In this document: positions 33,497-43,041 of the stretch, piece after piece
Layout of the letters: each line of letters begins with the position of its first letter
Numbering within the stretch: position 1 is the first letter of the stretch
From: Candidatus Proelusimicrobium volucris
Lineage (GTDB): Bacteria > Elusimicrobiota > Elusimicrobia > Elusimicrobiales > Elusimicrobiaceae
Direction: 5' to 3'
Length of the DNA: 64,000 nt
Assembly: GCA_944324665.1 (NCBI GenBank)
Contig: CALUXD010000003.1
Coordinates: 1-64,000 of the forward strand
Notes under the pieces: generated by a model
The model's input: the letters and a program-made list of their open reading frames with translations, nothing else
Told to the model about the DNA's origin: nothing
The model's database searches: none
Translations under genes and position numbers: made by a program

Positions 33497-34614
33497 GCGA
33501 AATGCCGCTTCTGCGCCCCACTTATGCCGGAATAAATTTGAAGGCTTTGGCGGATAATTTGCTCAAAGCGCGGGCGGAACTTTCCGCGCGCGGGCGGGGC
33601 GATTGCAAGATATTGCTGCTTGTAAAGGCTAACGCTTACGGGCATGGGTCAAGGTTGATAGCTTCTTATGCTCAAGAGGGGAAACTCTGCGATGCTTTAG
33701 GGGTTGCCTCCATAGAGGAAGGCATAGAGCTAAGGAAAAACGGGATAATTCTGCCGATATTGGTTCTTGGCAGCATTTTTCCGTTTGATTGTTTTGAATA
33801 CGGTTTAAGATACGGGTTATCCCTGACGGTTGCGAGCGTAAGGGCGGCAAAGTATATAACGGAACTTGCCGAAAAGTTAAAGATAAAAGCCAAATGCCAC
33901 GTAAAGCAGGAAACGGGCATGGGCAGAATAGGCAGCCGCCGCCCCGCGGCTTTGGAGATACTCAGGATATTAAATAAGAGCGAGTATGTAAAAGTGGAGG
34001 GAGTATTCAGCCATTTTTCCAGCGCCGACGAGAACGAGCAATACACTCAAATGCAGCTGGGCTATTTTAAGGATTTATTGGCGCAGGCTTCCGCCGAGGG
34101 CCTTGAAACTGGACTGGCGCACATATCGGCCAGCAGCGGTTTTTTAAACTATAAAGAGGCCTGCTTTGATATGGTAAGATTAGGGCATTTGGCCTATGGC
34201 CTGGAAGAGGGATATAAACCGGTATTATCGCTTAAATCCAAGATAGTTTTTATAAAGGACGTACGGGAAGGCGCATGTATAAGTTACGGCCGCACTTTTA
34301 AATGCGCTCGGCCTTCAAAGATAGCGACTATACCTTTAGGCTACGGCGACGGTTACCACAGGGTTCTTTCCAATAAAGGCGAAGTATTGATAGAAGGGCG
34401 CAGATGTCCGCTGATAGGCAATATCACGATGGATATGCTGATGGCTGACATTACCGAACTTGGTGATATACCCGTCGGCAGCGAAGCGGTATTTATAGGG
34501 CGCCAGGGCGGTGCGGAAATCAAGGCGCGCGAAGTGGCGGCTTTGGCCGGCACGATAGATTATGAAATTTTGACGGGCCTTACGGCAAGGGTTCCGCGCA
34601 AGGCAGAGGAGTAA
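33493..34614 (+). CDS. alr: Alanine racemase
   Basis: A PLP enzyme converting L- to D-alanine for peptidoglycan, 373 residues. The PLP lysine is Lys45 in LLVKANAYGHG. HVKQETGMGRIG and VFSHFSSADEN follow, and the opposing catalytic tyrosine is Tyr265 in SYGRTF, followed by IPLGYGDGYHR. The start at 33493 overlaps the dnaB stop (ATGA); a longer frame from 33418 lies inside dnaB and is not needed. It supplies Ddl encoded at 19.1 kb. Its stop overlaps the mlaE start. Confidence 0.96.
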   Translation: MSEMPLLRPTYAGINLKALADNLLKARAELSARGRGDCKILLLVKANAYGHGSRLIASYAQEGKLCDALGVASIEEGIELRKNGIILPILVLGSIFPFDCFEYGLRYGLSLTVASVRAAKYITELAEKLKIKAKCHVKQETGMGRIGSRRPAALEILRILNKSEYVKVEGVFSHFSSADENEQYTQMQLGYFKDLLAQASAEGLETGLAHISASSGFLNYKEACFDMVRLGHLAYGLEEGYKPVLSLKSKIVFIKDVREGACISYGRTFKCARPSKIATIPLGYGDGYHRVLSNKGEVLIEGRRCPLIGNITMDMLMADITELGDIPVGSEAVFIGRQGGAEIKAREVAALAGTIDYEILTGLTARVPRKAEE

Positions 34615-35390
34615 TGTTCAAGAGTTTGGGCAGGTTAATAATAAGGGGATTGACGCAAATCGGCCAGGCTTCCGGCATGGTGTATTCGTGCTTGTTTTGG
34701 CTTGTAAAATCGCCTTTGGAATTTAATCAAACTATGCAGCAGACGGTAAAGATAGGGGTGGAGTCTATGGTAGTGGCTACGCTTACCAGTCTTTTTACCG
34801 GAATGGTATTGGCCTTGCAGGCGGGCACGACTATGCAGAGCATATTAAGCGAACCCATATATATAGGTACTTTGGTGGGGTTTTCTTTGGTAAGAGAGCT
34901 TGGCCCGGTATTGACGGCTTTTGTCGTGGCGGGGCGCGCGGGCGCGGCGGTAACGGCGGAGATAGGTACGATGCGCGTGACCGAGCAGATAGACGCTTTG
35001 CACACCTTGGGTACCGATCCGATAAGGTATCTTGTAATACCGCGCCTTATAGCCTTCACTTTAGCGATACCTATACTTACTTTATTTGCCAATGTTACGG
35101 GAATGTTCGGCGGTTTTTTGGTCAGCGTATACAGTTTGGGGGTGCCCTCAAACACTTATGTTGAGGATATAACGACATTTATCGGCGTGGACGATTTAAT
35201 GCACGGTTTTATAAAATCGATATTTTTCGCTTTTATGATAGGCGTTGTATGCTGTTACAGAGGCCTCTACACCAGGGGTGGCGCGGAAGGGGTCGGCAAG
35301 TCGACCACTAAGGCCGTGGTAACGAGTATGGTGCTGATATTGGTGCTGGATTATTTCCTTACGGCGATATTAAATTCTTTGGGTATATAA
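34614..35390 (+). CDS. mlaE: MlaE-type ABC permease
   Basis: Inner-membrane permease of the MlaE/YrbE family, 258 residues with about five or six membrane segments. Family signatures are visible: ATLTSLFTGMVLALQ, LVRELGPVLTAFVVAGRAGAAVTAEIGTM split over two stretches near residues 95-120, and TEQIDALHTLGTDPIRYLVIPR. It should work with the ATPase and the MCE protein encoded next to move phospholipids between the membranes. It starts on the alr stop (TAATG). Confidence 0.94.
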   Translation: MFKSLGRLIIRGLTQIGQASGMVYSCLFWLVKSPLEFNQTMQQTVKIGVESMVVATLTSLFTGMVLALQAGTTMQSILSEPIYIGTLVGFSLVRELGPVLTAFVVAGRAGAAVTAEIGTMRVTEQIDALHTLGTDPIRYLVIPRLIAFTLAIPILTLFANVTGMFGGFLVSVYSLGVPSNTYVEDITTFIGVDDLMHGFIKSIFFAFMIGVVCCYRGLYTRGGAEGVGKSTTKAVVTSMVLILVLDYFLTAILNSLGI

Positions 35391-36149
35391 ATGATAGAGA
35401 TAAAAGAACTTCGCAAAAGTTTTGGCGACAAACATATACTTAGGGGCGTGAACCTGAATATAAAAGAGGGAGAGGTTACCACGATAATCGGGGGCAGCGG
35501 CACGGGCAAAAGCACTTTAATAAAGTGTATAATCCGCCTGTTGGAACCGGAAAGCGGCTCTATCGTGGTAAACGGCGAAGACATTACCCACATAAAGAGC
35601 GAGATGGCTTTAGCGAAAGTGAGGCGGAACTTCGGGTATTTGTTTCAAGAGGGCGCTTTGTTTGACTCTTTGACTGTGGGTGAGAACGTTACCTTCGGGC
35701 TGAAATATCTTACCGATACCCCCAAATCGGAATACGCCAAAATCGCCAAAGAGAAGCTGGCTTTGGTCGGGCTGAAAGATATAGAGCATTTAAAGCCGTC
35801 GGAACTTTCCGGCGGAATGAAGAAGAGGGTTTCTTTGGCGCGCGTTTTGGCGACGGAACCGAAAGTGATTTTGTATGACGAGCCGACCAGCGGCCTTGAC
35901 CCTATAATGTCGGAGATAATAAGCGAGCTCATTTTGGATTTGAAGAAGAAATTAGGGGTAACCTCGATAGTAATAACGCACGATATGAAATCAGCCTTTG
36001 AAATATCCGACACTATGGCCATGCTCTATGAGGGGCATGTGGAGCTTGCCGCGGGCGTAAAAGAATTTAAGAAAACGAAAAATCCTTATGTAAAGCAATT
36101 TATAGAAGGCAGCAGCAAAGGGCCGATACAAATGCAGATAAGGAATTAA
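35391..36149 (+). CDS. mlaF: MlaF-type ABC ATPase
   Basis: ATPase of the Mla lipid transporter, 252 residues. Walker A is GGSGTGKST near residues 34-42, the Q-loop is FQEGALFDSLTV, the signature is ELSGGMKKRVSLARVL, and Walker B is VILYDEPTSGLDP with ITHDM as H-loop. The GALFDSLTVGENV stretch is typical of MlaF over other ABC ATPases. It starts immediately after mlaE. Confidence 0.94.
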   Translation: MIEIKELRKSFGDKHILRGVNLNIKEGEVTTIIGGSGTGKSTLIKCIIRLLEPESGSIVVNGEDITHIKSEMALAKVRRNFGYLFQEGALFDSLTVGENVTFGLKYLTDTPKSEYAKIAKEKLALVGLKDIEHLKPSELSGGMKKRVSLARVLATEPKVILYDEPTSGLDPIMSEIISELILDLKKKLGVTSIVITHDMKSAFEISDTMAMLYEGHVELAAGVKEFKKTKNPYVKQFIEGSSKGPIQMQIRN

Positions 36150-36184
36150 GGGTAATAAACTAGTATAAAAGGTATAATGGATAT

Positions 36185-37471
36185 ATGACATCGGAAACAA
36201 AAGTAGGCCTGTTTACATTTTTCGGATTGGCGCTGTTGGGCTTTTCCATATTTATGCTTGGCAATTTTACGATATCGAAAGGTTTCGACATCAACGTATA
36301 CTTTAAGAATGTATCGGGTTTGCCCGCTAAGTCCGTGGTTAGGCTAAACGGTGTGGAAGTGGGCAGAGTAAAGGAACTTAAGATAGACGGCGCTCGAGTC
36401 TTGGCGGTAGTACGGATAAACGAAGGCGTGATAATATATAAAGATTCGCGCTTTGCCATAGCGGCGACGAGTCTGATCGGCACCAATTATTTGCAAATAG
36501 ATCAAGGCACTGCGGCAAGCGGTATACTGGAAGCGGGCGACAGCGTCAACGGGTTAAGCCTGCCTTCGGTAACGGATATGGTGGCCGATACGATGTCTAC
36601 TATAAACAATTTGGCCGCCAGCATAGCCGATAACGGGAAATTTGCCAGCGATTTAAGCGCTACTTTGGAAAATTTGAGAATGCTTTCGGGCAATTTAAAC
36701 GAGTTAGTTTTTTCTTTAAGGCCGTATTTGTCGTCTTCTATGCAGGACGTAAGCGAGTTGACGAAAGCCTCCAAACAGCTGATGGACAAGCTGGATTCGG
36801 GCGACGGCCTTTTTACCGCTTTGGTGGAAGATAAACAGATGAAAGAGGACGTACAAAGCACCTTGGCCAATGTCAGGCAGGTAAGCGAGGACGCCAAGAA
36901 ATTTATCGGGCAAATGGCGCAGTTTAGGATATTCTGGGAATATGACGCGCGTTATCAGCCCGACGGCAATTTAACGGAATCGGACTTGGCGATAAAATTT
37001 GTCCCGGCCAACGGTTTTTCGTATTACAGATTCGGCATATCGGATATGGGCAACAGGGATAACGCGCCCAAGAACGATAAAGATTTCAGGGGCAAACCCA
37101 ATCAGATAGACGCGCGTCTGGGCCTTTACAACAAATGGGCGGACTTGCAAGTCGGTTTGATACGTGGCGCGGGCGGCGGCGTGCTTTCCTTAAGGCCTTT
37201 CTACAAGGCGGAGGCTTTGCCTTTAAAGACCTTCAGCGTATACGGTGAGGGTACCGATTTCGGACGCAACCGCGTAATAAACAATAAACTTTTCGACAAG
37301 CCCAAATTGGCGGTAGGCGCACGCACGATGATAACCAAGAACGTAGGCGTAGGCATAAGATACAACGAACTTATGGAAAAGGACGCGCGAGCCTTGCAGA
37401 TTACCGGCAACTTGTCCTTTGAGGATAAGGAGCTGGCGTCGCTTTTGGGTATAGCCAAATTGGCGAACTGA
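36185..37471 (+). CDS. MCE-domain (MlaD-like) lipid transport protein
   Basis: A 428-residue single-pass membrane protein. The N-terminal helix (about residues 9-28) anchors it, then one MCE domain follows (FKNVSGLPAKSVVRLNGVEVGRV, ending near SLIGTNYLQID), then helices of about 150 residues that in MCE proteins form a tunnel or needle. The last 150 residues look beta-rich (DARLGLYNKWADLQVGL, RPFYKAEALPL), resembling outer-membrane-associated tails. E. coli MlaD is 183 residues, so this is a long form. A TATAAT ends only six bases before the ATG and no ribosome-binding site is clear. Confidence 0.9.
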   Translation: MTSETKVGLFTFFGLALLGFSIFMLGNFTISKGFDINVYFKNVSGLPAKSVVRLNGVEVGRVKELKIDGARVLAVVRINEGVIIYKDSRFAIAATSLIGTNYLQIDQGTAASGILEAGDSVNGLSLPSVTDMVADTMSTINNLAASIADNGKFASDLSATLENLRMLSGNLNELVFSLRPYLSSSMQDVSELTKASKQLMDKLDSGDGLFTALVEDKQMKEDVQSTLANVRQVSEDAKKFIGQMAQFRIFWEYDARYQPDGNLTESDLAIKFVPANGFSYYRFGISDMGNRDNAPKNDKDFRGKPNQIDARLGLYNKWADLQVGLIRGAGGGVLSLRPFYKAEALPLKTFSVYGEGTDFGRNRVINNKLFDKPKLAVGARTMITKNVGVGIRYNELMEKDARALQITGNLSFEDKELASLLGIAKLAN

Positions 37472-37472
37472 T

Positions 37473-38828
37473 ATGAAATTTAAAACGGTTTACACTTGCC
37501 AAAAATGCGGATTTACTTCGGCCAAATGGCTGGGCCAATGCCCGGATTGCTCGGCTTGGAACACTATGACGGAAGAAGTGGTGCAGGAAGAGAGCAAATC
37601 CGCCAAGGCCGAGCGCAAGTCTTTTACGGATTTTTCTTCGGAGATGACCAAACTAAAAGACGCTCAAAGCCTTGAGCTTGCCCGCATACCTACCGGCATA
37701 AAGGAATTTGACCGCCTTACCAGCGGCGGGCTGGTGGAAGGGCAAATAATACTTTTGGCTGGTGCGCCTGGGATAGGGAAAAGCACTTTAATGCTTCAGC
37801 TTGCGGGCAGCCTTTCGCGCGAAAGGGGGGTATTGTATGTGTCGGGTGAGGAGTCTTCCTCGCAGATAGCGGGGCGCGCTGCGCGACTAAAAGTACAGGG
37901 CGACAATATCACTCTGCTTTCTGAAACCAATATCGAAAATATCATAAACGCGGCCAAAACCTCCAAACCGCAAGTACTTATAATAGATTCCATTCAAACG
38001 ATATATCACCCGCAGTTCAGTTCTTCCGCAGGTACGATAGCGCAAGTCAGGGAATGCGCTGGCGAAATTTTAAGATACGCAAAACCCAAGGGGATAATAG
38101 TATTCATTTTAGGACATGTGACCAAAGACGGCGCTTTGGCCGGGCCGAAAGTGCTTGAACATATGGTCGATACGGTTTTGTATTTTGATACGGAGCGCGA
38201 TAATATTCTAAGAATGTTGAGGGCGCACAAAAACAGATTTGGCGCAACTTCGGAAACGGCATTGTTCAAGATGGGCCCTTTGGGGCTGGAAGACGTGGAA
38301 GACGCAAGCGCTTATTTTTCCCAGACGTCCAGAACCAAAACTATGACTGGCCGCGCTTTCAGCGTGGCGGCGGAAGGCACAAGGCCAATACTTACGGAAG
38401 TACAGGCCTTGGTCAGCCCGACGCATTATCCCTTCCCCAGGCGTATAGCTACGGGGATAGATTTAAACAGATGCCAAATGCTTTTGGCCGCTTTGGAAAA
38501 GCACGTAAACGTCAATTTGGAAAACAGGGACGTCTACATCAGCCTAGCGGGCGGGGCGAAAATATCCGATCCCGCTTTGGATATGGCGGTATGCGCCGCG
38601 GTGATAAGCTCGGCGCGCGATAAAGCGCTGGAGGGAACAAGCGTGTTTATGGGCGAGGTCGGTATCTTGGGTCAGGCCGCGCCCGCTTATATGATGGACA
38701 GACGGATAGAGGAAGCACTTCGCTTGGGAATGAAGAAGATTTTTGTCCCGCCTATGAGGGAAAAATCCGCCAAGAGCGGGCTTGTGTATATAGAGGATTT
38801 ATACTCTTTATCTCTGCATATAAAGTAA
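37473..38828 (+). CDS. radA: DNA repair protein RadA
   Basis: A RecA-like branch-migration ATPase, 451 residues. The zinc finger has Cys9, Cys12, Cys23 and Cys26. Walker A GAPGIGKST follows near residue 90, then the RadA-specific HKNRFGAT motif (KNRFG) near 251, and the C-terminal Lon-like domain (LAGGAKISDPALDMAV). It starts two bases after the MCE gene stop, so it sits in the dnaB-alr-mla transcript. Confidence 0.96.
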   Translation: MKFKTVYTCQKCGFTSAKWLGQCPDCSAWNTMTEEVVQEESKSAKAERKSFTDFSSEMTKLKDAQSLELARIPTGIKEFDRLTSGGLVEGQIILLAGAPGIGKSTLMLQLAGSLSRERGVLYVSGEESSSQIAGRAARLKVQGDNITLLSETNIENIINAAKTSKPQVLIIDSIQTIYHPQFSSSAGTIAQVRECAGEILRYAKPKGIIVFILGHVTKDGALAGPKVLEHMVDTVLYFDTERDNILRMLRAHKNRFGATSETALFKMGPLGLEDVEDASAYFSQTSRTKTMTGRAFSVAAEGTRPILTEVQALVSPTHYPFPRRIATGIDLNRCQMLLAALEKHVNVNLENRDVYISLAGGAKISDPALDMAVCAAVISSARDKALEGTSVFMGEVGILGQAAPAYMMDRRIEEALRLGMKKIFVPPMREKSAKSGLVYIEDLYSLSLHIK

Positions 38829-39016
38829 AAGGGATTTATCTTTTATACAGCTTACCTAAAATACTAAACAAAATCTTATGGCGCGGGGAAAAGCCCTCGC
38901 TTTAATCTTTATAGACGAAAAAACGGACTAAAAAATAGTAAAATATAACTGTATACCCTTATGGCTTATAGAGAGGGGCCGTAAAGGGGATTTAAACTCT
39001 CTAAGGAGATAAATTT

Positions 39017-39970
39017 ATGCCGGTATGGATATTTAGGGTGTCGGCCTTGGTAGGCTGCCCGTTCCTGATGTACGCGTTGATATCCCAAGACGCACACAGT
39101 GTATTTATGGGTTTTCTGTGCGGAGTAATACTCGTATGCGCGGAATATTTCTTGAGGAGCTTGAGGTTTTTGAGCATAATGATAGGAATATTCGGCGCTT
39201 TGGTCGGATTTATTTTATATATGCTTATGGATTACAGCGTATACAGAATGAATGTGCCTGATATTATAGATTTTTGGACTGATTATCATACGGTCTTCGC
39301 CGGGGTTCTTACGGTATTGGGCGGTTTTTTAAGCATAATACGCGCGACGGAGCTTGAGGGGCTCTCCAAAAAGGGGCGCCATATCAAGATAGTTGACATG
39401 AGCGCTTTGATAGACGGGCGCATAGTGGATTTATGCGAAACGGGCTTTTTGAGCGGAACAATAGTTATACCGCAGTTTGTGTTGGAAAAGTTAAATGCGG
39501 TAGCCTCTTCCAAAGACGCTTTGCAGAAAGCAAAAGGGCGCAGGGGTTTGGATATTATAACCCGTCTTAAAGAATTAAAAACCATACCTGTCAAGATAAC
39601 CACCAAGGTGGCTGAGGGAAACACTACTCCCGAGAAGCTGGTATTTTTGGCTAAATATTTTAAAGGCGAGATAGTTACCATAGACTTTAACGTAAACAAA
39701 GAAGCGGTTATAGATAATATACCCGTACTTAACATTTGCGATTTGACCACCGCATTAAAGCCGGTGGTGCTGCCCGGGGAAAATATGTCTTTATTCGTAA
39801 TGAAGGAAGGCAAAGAGAAAGAACAGGGCATAGCCTATTTGGACGACGGTACCATGGTAGTTGTGGAAGACGGCCGAAAGTGGATAGGCAAGCGCGCGGA
39901 AGTGGCGGTATATTCGATATTGCAAACCTCCGCGGGCAGAATGATATTCGCCAAGATAAAGCAGAACTGA
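39017..39970 (+). CDS. Membrane PIN/TRAM-domain protein (YacL-like)
   Basis: A 317-residue protein with four hydrophobic N-terminal segments (about residues 5-110), a PIN nuclease domain starting KIVDMSALIDGRIVDLC, with the conserved acids D, E (LEKLNAVA) and D in VTIDFNVNK, and a C-terminal TRAM domain (EKEQGIAYLDDGTMVVVED). This is the layout of YacL, a membrane-bound putative RNase. The usual LDTS is VDMS here. AAGGAG precedes the start. It is followed two bases later by ispD, an association known in Firmicutes as well (yacL-ispD-ispF). Confidence 0.93.
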   Translation: MPVWIFRVSALVGCPFLMYALISQDAHSVFMGFLCGVILVCAEYFLRSLRFLSIMIGIFGALVGFILYMLMDYSVYRMNVPDIIDFWTDYHTVFAGVLTVLGGFLSIIRATELEGLSKKGRHIKIVDMSALIDGRIVDLCETGFLSGTIVIPQFVLEKLNAVASSKDALQKAKGRRGLDIITRLKELKTIPVKITTKVAEGNTTPEKLVFLAKYFKGEIVTIDFNVNKEAVIDNIPVLNICDLTTALKPVVLPGENMSLFVMKEGKEKEQGIAYLDDGTMVVVEDGRKWIGKRAEVAVYSILQTSAGRMIFAKIKQN

Positions 39971-39971
39971 T

Positions 39972-40628
39972 ATGAAGACTATTGCGGCGCTTATTTTAGC
40001 GGGCGGGCAAGGCAGCCGAATGGGCAGGCCCAAGCAAATGCTGAAGATAGGCGGCAAAGCGGTATTGGTGCGCAGCATAGAGGCGTTCAAAGCGTCTAAG
40101 CTGGTAAACAAGATAGTGGTGGTTACCACGCCGGAAAATTTTAAAGAGGTTTCGGCCTTGTTTTCTGATATATCTTACGCGCCGGCGGGCGCAAGCAGGA
40201 TAGAGTCTTTACAGAACGGTCTTACGGCGCTAGGCGCGGCGGATTTGATAGCGGTGCACGACGGCGCCAGGCCGCTTGTGAAGGCGGAATATATCGATAA
40301 ATGCCTTGCCGAGGCCGAAAAGTACGGCGCGGCGGTTTTATGCGTCCCGGTAAAGGATACGATAAAACAGGTAAAAGACGGCTTTATAGAGCATACTTTG
40401 GACAGGAATGTCCTTTGGGCGGCGCAAACGCCGCAGTGCTATAAAGGCGCTTTGCTTAAAGAGGCTATGGAAAAATACGGTTCTTTGAAAGACGCCACCG
40501 ACGAATCCCAGCTGGTGGAGAAGCTGGGCGTAAAAGTACGGGCGGTAAAATCGGGCTATGAGAATTTGAAGATAACTACTCCCGAAGATTTGACAATGGC
40601 AGAGGCATTATTATGCAAACAAAAGTAA
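39972..40628 (+). CDS. ispD: 2-C-methyl-D-erythritol 4-phosphate cytidylyltransferase
   Basis: A MEP-pathway enzyme that attaches CMP to methylerythritol phosphate, 218 residues. The CTP-binding loop ALILAGGQGSRMGRPKQ is at about 6-22, VHDGARPLV near 97-105, and AAQTPQCYKG with the C-terminal KITTPEDLTMAEALL are typical. It starts one base after the yacL-like gene and overlaps ispF by 16 bases. Confidence 0.95.
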   Translation: MKTIAALILAGGQGSRMGRPKQMLKIGGKAVLVRSIEAFKASKLVNKIVVVTTPENFKEVSALFSDISYAPAGASRIESLQNGLTALGAADLIAVHDGARPLVKAEYIDKCLAEAEKYGAAVLCVPVKDTIKQVKDGFIEHTLDRNVLWAAQTPQCYKGALLKEAMEKYGSLKDATDESQLVEKLGVKVRAVKSGYENLKITTPEDLTMAEALLCKQK

Positions 40629-41101
40629 AAGTGGGATTTGGTTTTGACATACACAGATTGGTGGAAGGCCGCAAATTGATAATGGGCGGCATGGAAATCA
40701 AACATAATAAAGGGCTTTTGGGGCATAGCGACGGCGATGTGGTGCTCCATGCGGTATGCGACGCGGCTTTAGGCGCGGTGGCCGCGGGCGAGATAGGGGT
40801 TTTCTATCCGCCGACGGATATATCGATAGCGGGCATTTCAAGCGTAGTAATAGCGCGGCGCGTTATCGATGTGCTTAAAGAAAAGAAAGCCGAAATAGCC
40901 CATATGGATATTACGGTAGTAGCCGAAGAACCTAAAATGCGCGTTCATTACGACGCTATAAGAAAGTCCCTAGACGGCATTTTTGCCGTCGGGTTGGATA
41001 ATATCAGTTTTAAAGCCAAGAGCCACGAAGGCCTTGGAGAAATCGGCCGCGGCGAGGCTATCGCCTGCTACGCGGCGGTAACGGTAAACTTAAGGAGCTA
41101 G
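40613..41101 (+). CDS. ispF: 2-C-methyl-D-erythritol 2,4-cyclodiphosphate synthase
   Basis: A zinc-dependent trimer that closes the cyclodiphosphate ring in the MEP pathway, 162 residues. Metal ligands are the Asp and His of FGFDIHR near residues 12-14 and the His of GHSDGDVVLHA near 42. The usual FPDTDP reads FYPPTDIS here, keeping the Asp. KAKSHEGLGEIGRGEAIAC is the conserved end. It overlaps ispD, so the two are translationally coupled. Confidence 0.95.
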   Translation: MQTKVKVGFGFDIHRLVEGRKLIMGGMEIKHNKGLLGHSDGDVVLHAVCDAALGAVAAGEIGVFYPPTDISIAGISSVVIARRVIDVLKEKKAEIAHMDITVVAEEPKMRVHYDAIRKSLDGIFAVGLDNISFKAKSHEGLGEIGRGEAIACYAAVTVNLRS

Positions 41102-41108
41102 AATAAAA

Positions 41109-41666
41109 ATGAGCAAGACTATACTTTCCATACTCTGCGCGACGGTGCTTTTGGGCGCGTGTACGAGTTACAATCAAAAGAATTACAAAAGATACGACGG
41201 CATCAGCTATGCCGAATACGAAAGACAGCGCAAAGAACGCGAACAGCAATACGAATATCTTTACGAAACCGTAAGCGAGGAAGATATAACCTCTCCTTAC
41301 GATGCGGCGCCTGAAGTGGTGGAAGAAGATGTGGTGGAAAGCGTAAACAGCTCTTACGGAGAGGCGGTTGTTGTAATGGCCTCAAAGAAAATATCTTTGG
41401 GCCGCGACGCCAATTACAGCGATATGGAAAAATTCCAAAGAGCATTGGATTCCGCTTACGGGACGGTATTTTCGCATTATAAAGCGGACGGGTTTACTTA
41501 TGCGATGTCGCCTGCGGGAACGGTAAATCCGCTTTCGGTTATCGATGTGCAGTGCATATTGAGCGAAAGCTTCGCCACGGCGAAAGGTAAGGCGGTGTGC
41601 GATTATTTCTTCACGCAGATCCCGCTGGAGTACGCCAAGGAAAAGGAAAATGCTAAAAATTTATAA
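41109..41666 (+). CDS. Lipoprotein, unknown
   Basis: A 185-residue predicted lipoprotein with lipobox LLGAC and the lipidated cysteine near residue 18. The next 70 residues are Tyr-, Glu- and Arg-rich (KRYDGISYAEYERQRKE) and look disordered; the C-terminal 100 residues seem folded and contain two cysteines (VQCIL, KAVCDY). No family is recognised. Its 3' end overlaps cysS by 17 bases. Confidence 0.8.
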   Translation: MSKTILSILCATVLLGACTSYNQKNYKRYDGISYAEYERQRKEREQQYEYLYETVSEEDITSPYDAAPEVVEEDVVESVNSSYGEAVVVMASKKISLGRDANYSDMEKFQRALDSAYGTVFSHYKADGFTYAMSPAGTVNPLSVIDVQCILSESFATAKGKAVCDYFFTQIPLEYAKEKENAKNL

Positions 41667-43041
41667 TACCCTCAGCAAGAAAAAAGACGAATTTTCGCCT
41701 TTAAACGGCGGATTTGCCACTATGTATTGCTGCGGGCCCACCGTATACAATTACGCGCATATCGGCAATTTGAGGACCTATATTTTTGAGGATTTGCTCG
41801 TCAGGACTTTATCGGCCGATATGCCGGTAAAACACGTGATGAACGTCACCGATGTCGGACATTTGACTTCCGACGCCGACAGCGGGGAAGACAAAATGGA
41901 ACTGGGCGCCGCGCGCGAAGGCAAAAGCGCGTGGGACATAGCCAAATTCTATGAGAAGAAATTTTTTGAGGATTTCGACTCCCTAAATTGCAAAAGACCT
42001 ACGGTAATTGCCCGCGCTACCGAGCATATCAAAGAGATGATAGCCTTGGTAAAGAAGTTGGAGGAAAAGGGCTTAACGTATAAGACTTCCGACGGAATTT
42101 ATTATGACACTTCCAAGTTCCCCGGATATCACAGCTTGGTCGGGCGCGCGCATATTGAGGGTTTAAAGACGGGCGCCAGGGTGGATTTTAACGACGAAAA
42201 ACGCAACCCCAGCGATTTCGCTTTGTGGAAGTTCTCCCCTAAAGACAAACAACGCCAAATGCAGTGGGACAGCCCTTGGGGGGTAGGTTTCCCGGGCTGG
42301 CATATAGAATGTTCGGCTATGGCTATGAAGTATTTGGGCGACACCTTGGATATACACTGCGGAGGAATTGACCATGTGGCCATACACCACACCAACGAGA
42401 TTGCCCAAGCGCAGGGCGCGACGGGCAAGCAGTATGTGCGTTATTGGATACACGGCGAGTTCCTTATAATGGCGAACGGAAAGATGTCCAAATCGGGCGG
42501 CGGGTTCGTCACGTTGGACACTTTAAAGGAGAAGGGTTACAGCCCGCTGGATTACCGCTATTTATGCTTGGGCGCGCATTATAGAACGCAGTTGGAGTTT
42601 TCTTACGAGGCGCTTACTTTCGCGCGCAATACCCGCCTTGGCCTTATGGAGAGGATAGCCGCCCTTAAAGAGGCGGGTGAAACGGGCGTCAAGGACGAAA
42701 CTTCGCTTAATGCCGCGAAGGCGGCTTTTAAGGACGCTATGGACGACGATTTAAACGCCTCCAAGGCTTTGGCGGTTTTCTGGGAATATATCAAGGGCGG
42801 CGCCTGCGCAGGCGATAAACTTGAATTTATAAAATATGCCGACGGCTTTTTGGGGCTTTCTTTGCTTGAGGGCGAAGCGCAAAAACCTTTGCCGCAAGAA
42901 GCTGAAAAACTTCTGGAGGAGCGCAAAGCGGCGCGCGCCAAGAAAGATTTTAAGACTTCCGACGAACTTAGAGATAAACTTTCCGCCATGGGCATAGCGG
43001 TTAAAGATACGCCCAAAGGGCAGGAATGGAGGTGGAAATAA
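41650..43041 (+). CDS. cysS: Cysteinyl-tRNA synthetase
   Basis: Class I aminoacyl-tRNA synthetase charging tRNA-Cys, 463 residues. Cys28 in MYCCGPTVYNYAHIGN is the likely zinc ligand, HIGN is at 37-40, WHIECSAM and the CGGIDHVAIHHTNE zinc/cysteine site follow, and KMSKS is at 278-282. It overlaps the lipoprotein gene upstream and the deaminase gene downstream (TAATG). The ispDF-cysS linkage is common. Confidence 0.97.
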   Translation: MLKIYNTLSKKKDEFSPLNGGFATMYCCGPTVYNYAHIGNLRTYIFEDLLVRTLSADMPVKHVMNVTDVGHLTSDADSGEDKMELGAAREGKSAWDIAKFYEKKFFEDFDSLNCKRPTVIARATEHIKEMIALVKKLEEKGLTYKTSDGIYYDTSKFPGYHSLVGRAHIEGLKTGARVDFNDEKRNPSDFALWKFSPKDKQRQMQWDSPWGVGFPGWHIECSAMAMKYLGDTLDIHCGGIDHVAIHHTNEIAQAQGATGKQYVRYWIHGEFLIMANGKMSKSGGGFVTLDTLKEKGYSPLDYRYLCLGAHYRTQLEFSYEALTFARNTRLGLMERIAALKEAGETGVKDETSLNAAKAAFKDAMDDDLNASKALAVFWEYIKGGACAGDKLEFIKYADGFLGLSLLEGEAQKPLPQEAEKLLEERKAARAKKDFKTSDELRDKLSAMGIAVKDTPKGQEWRWK

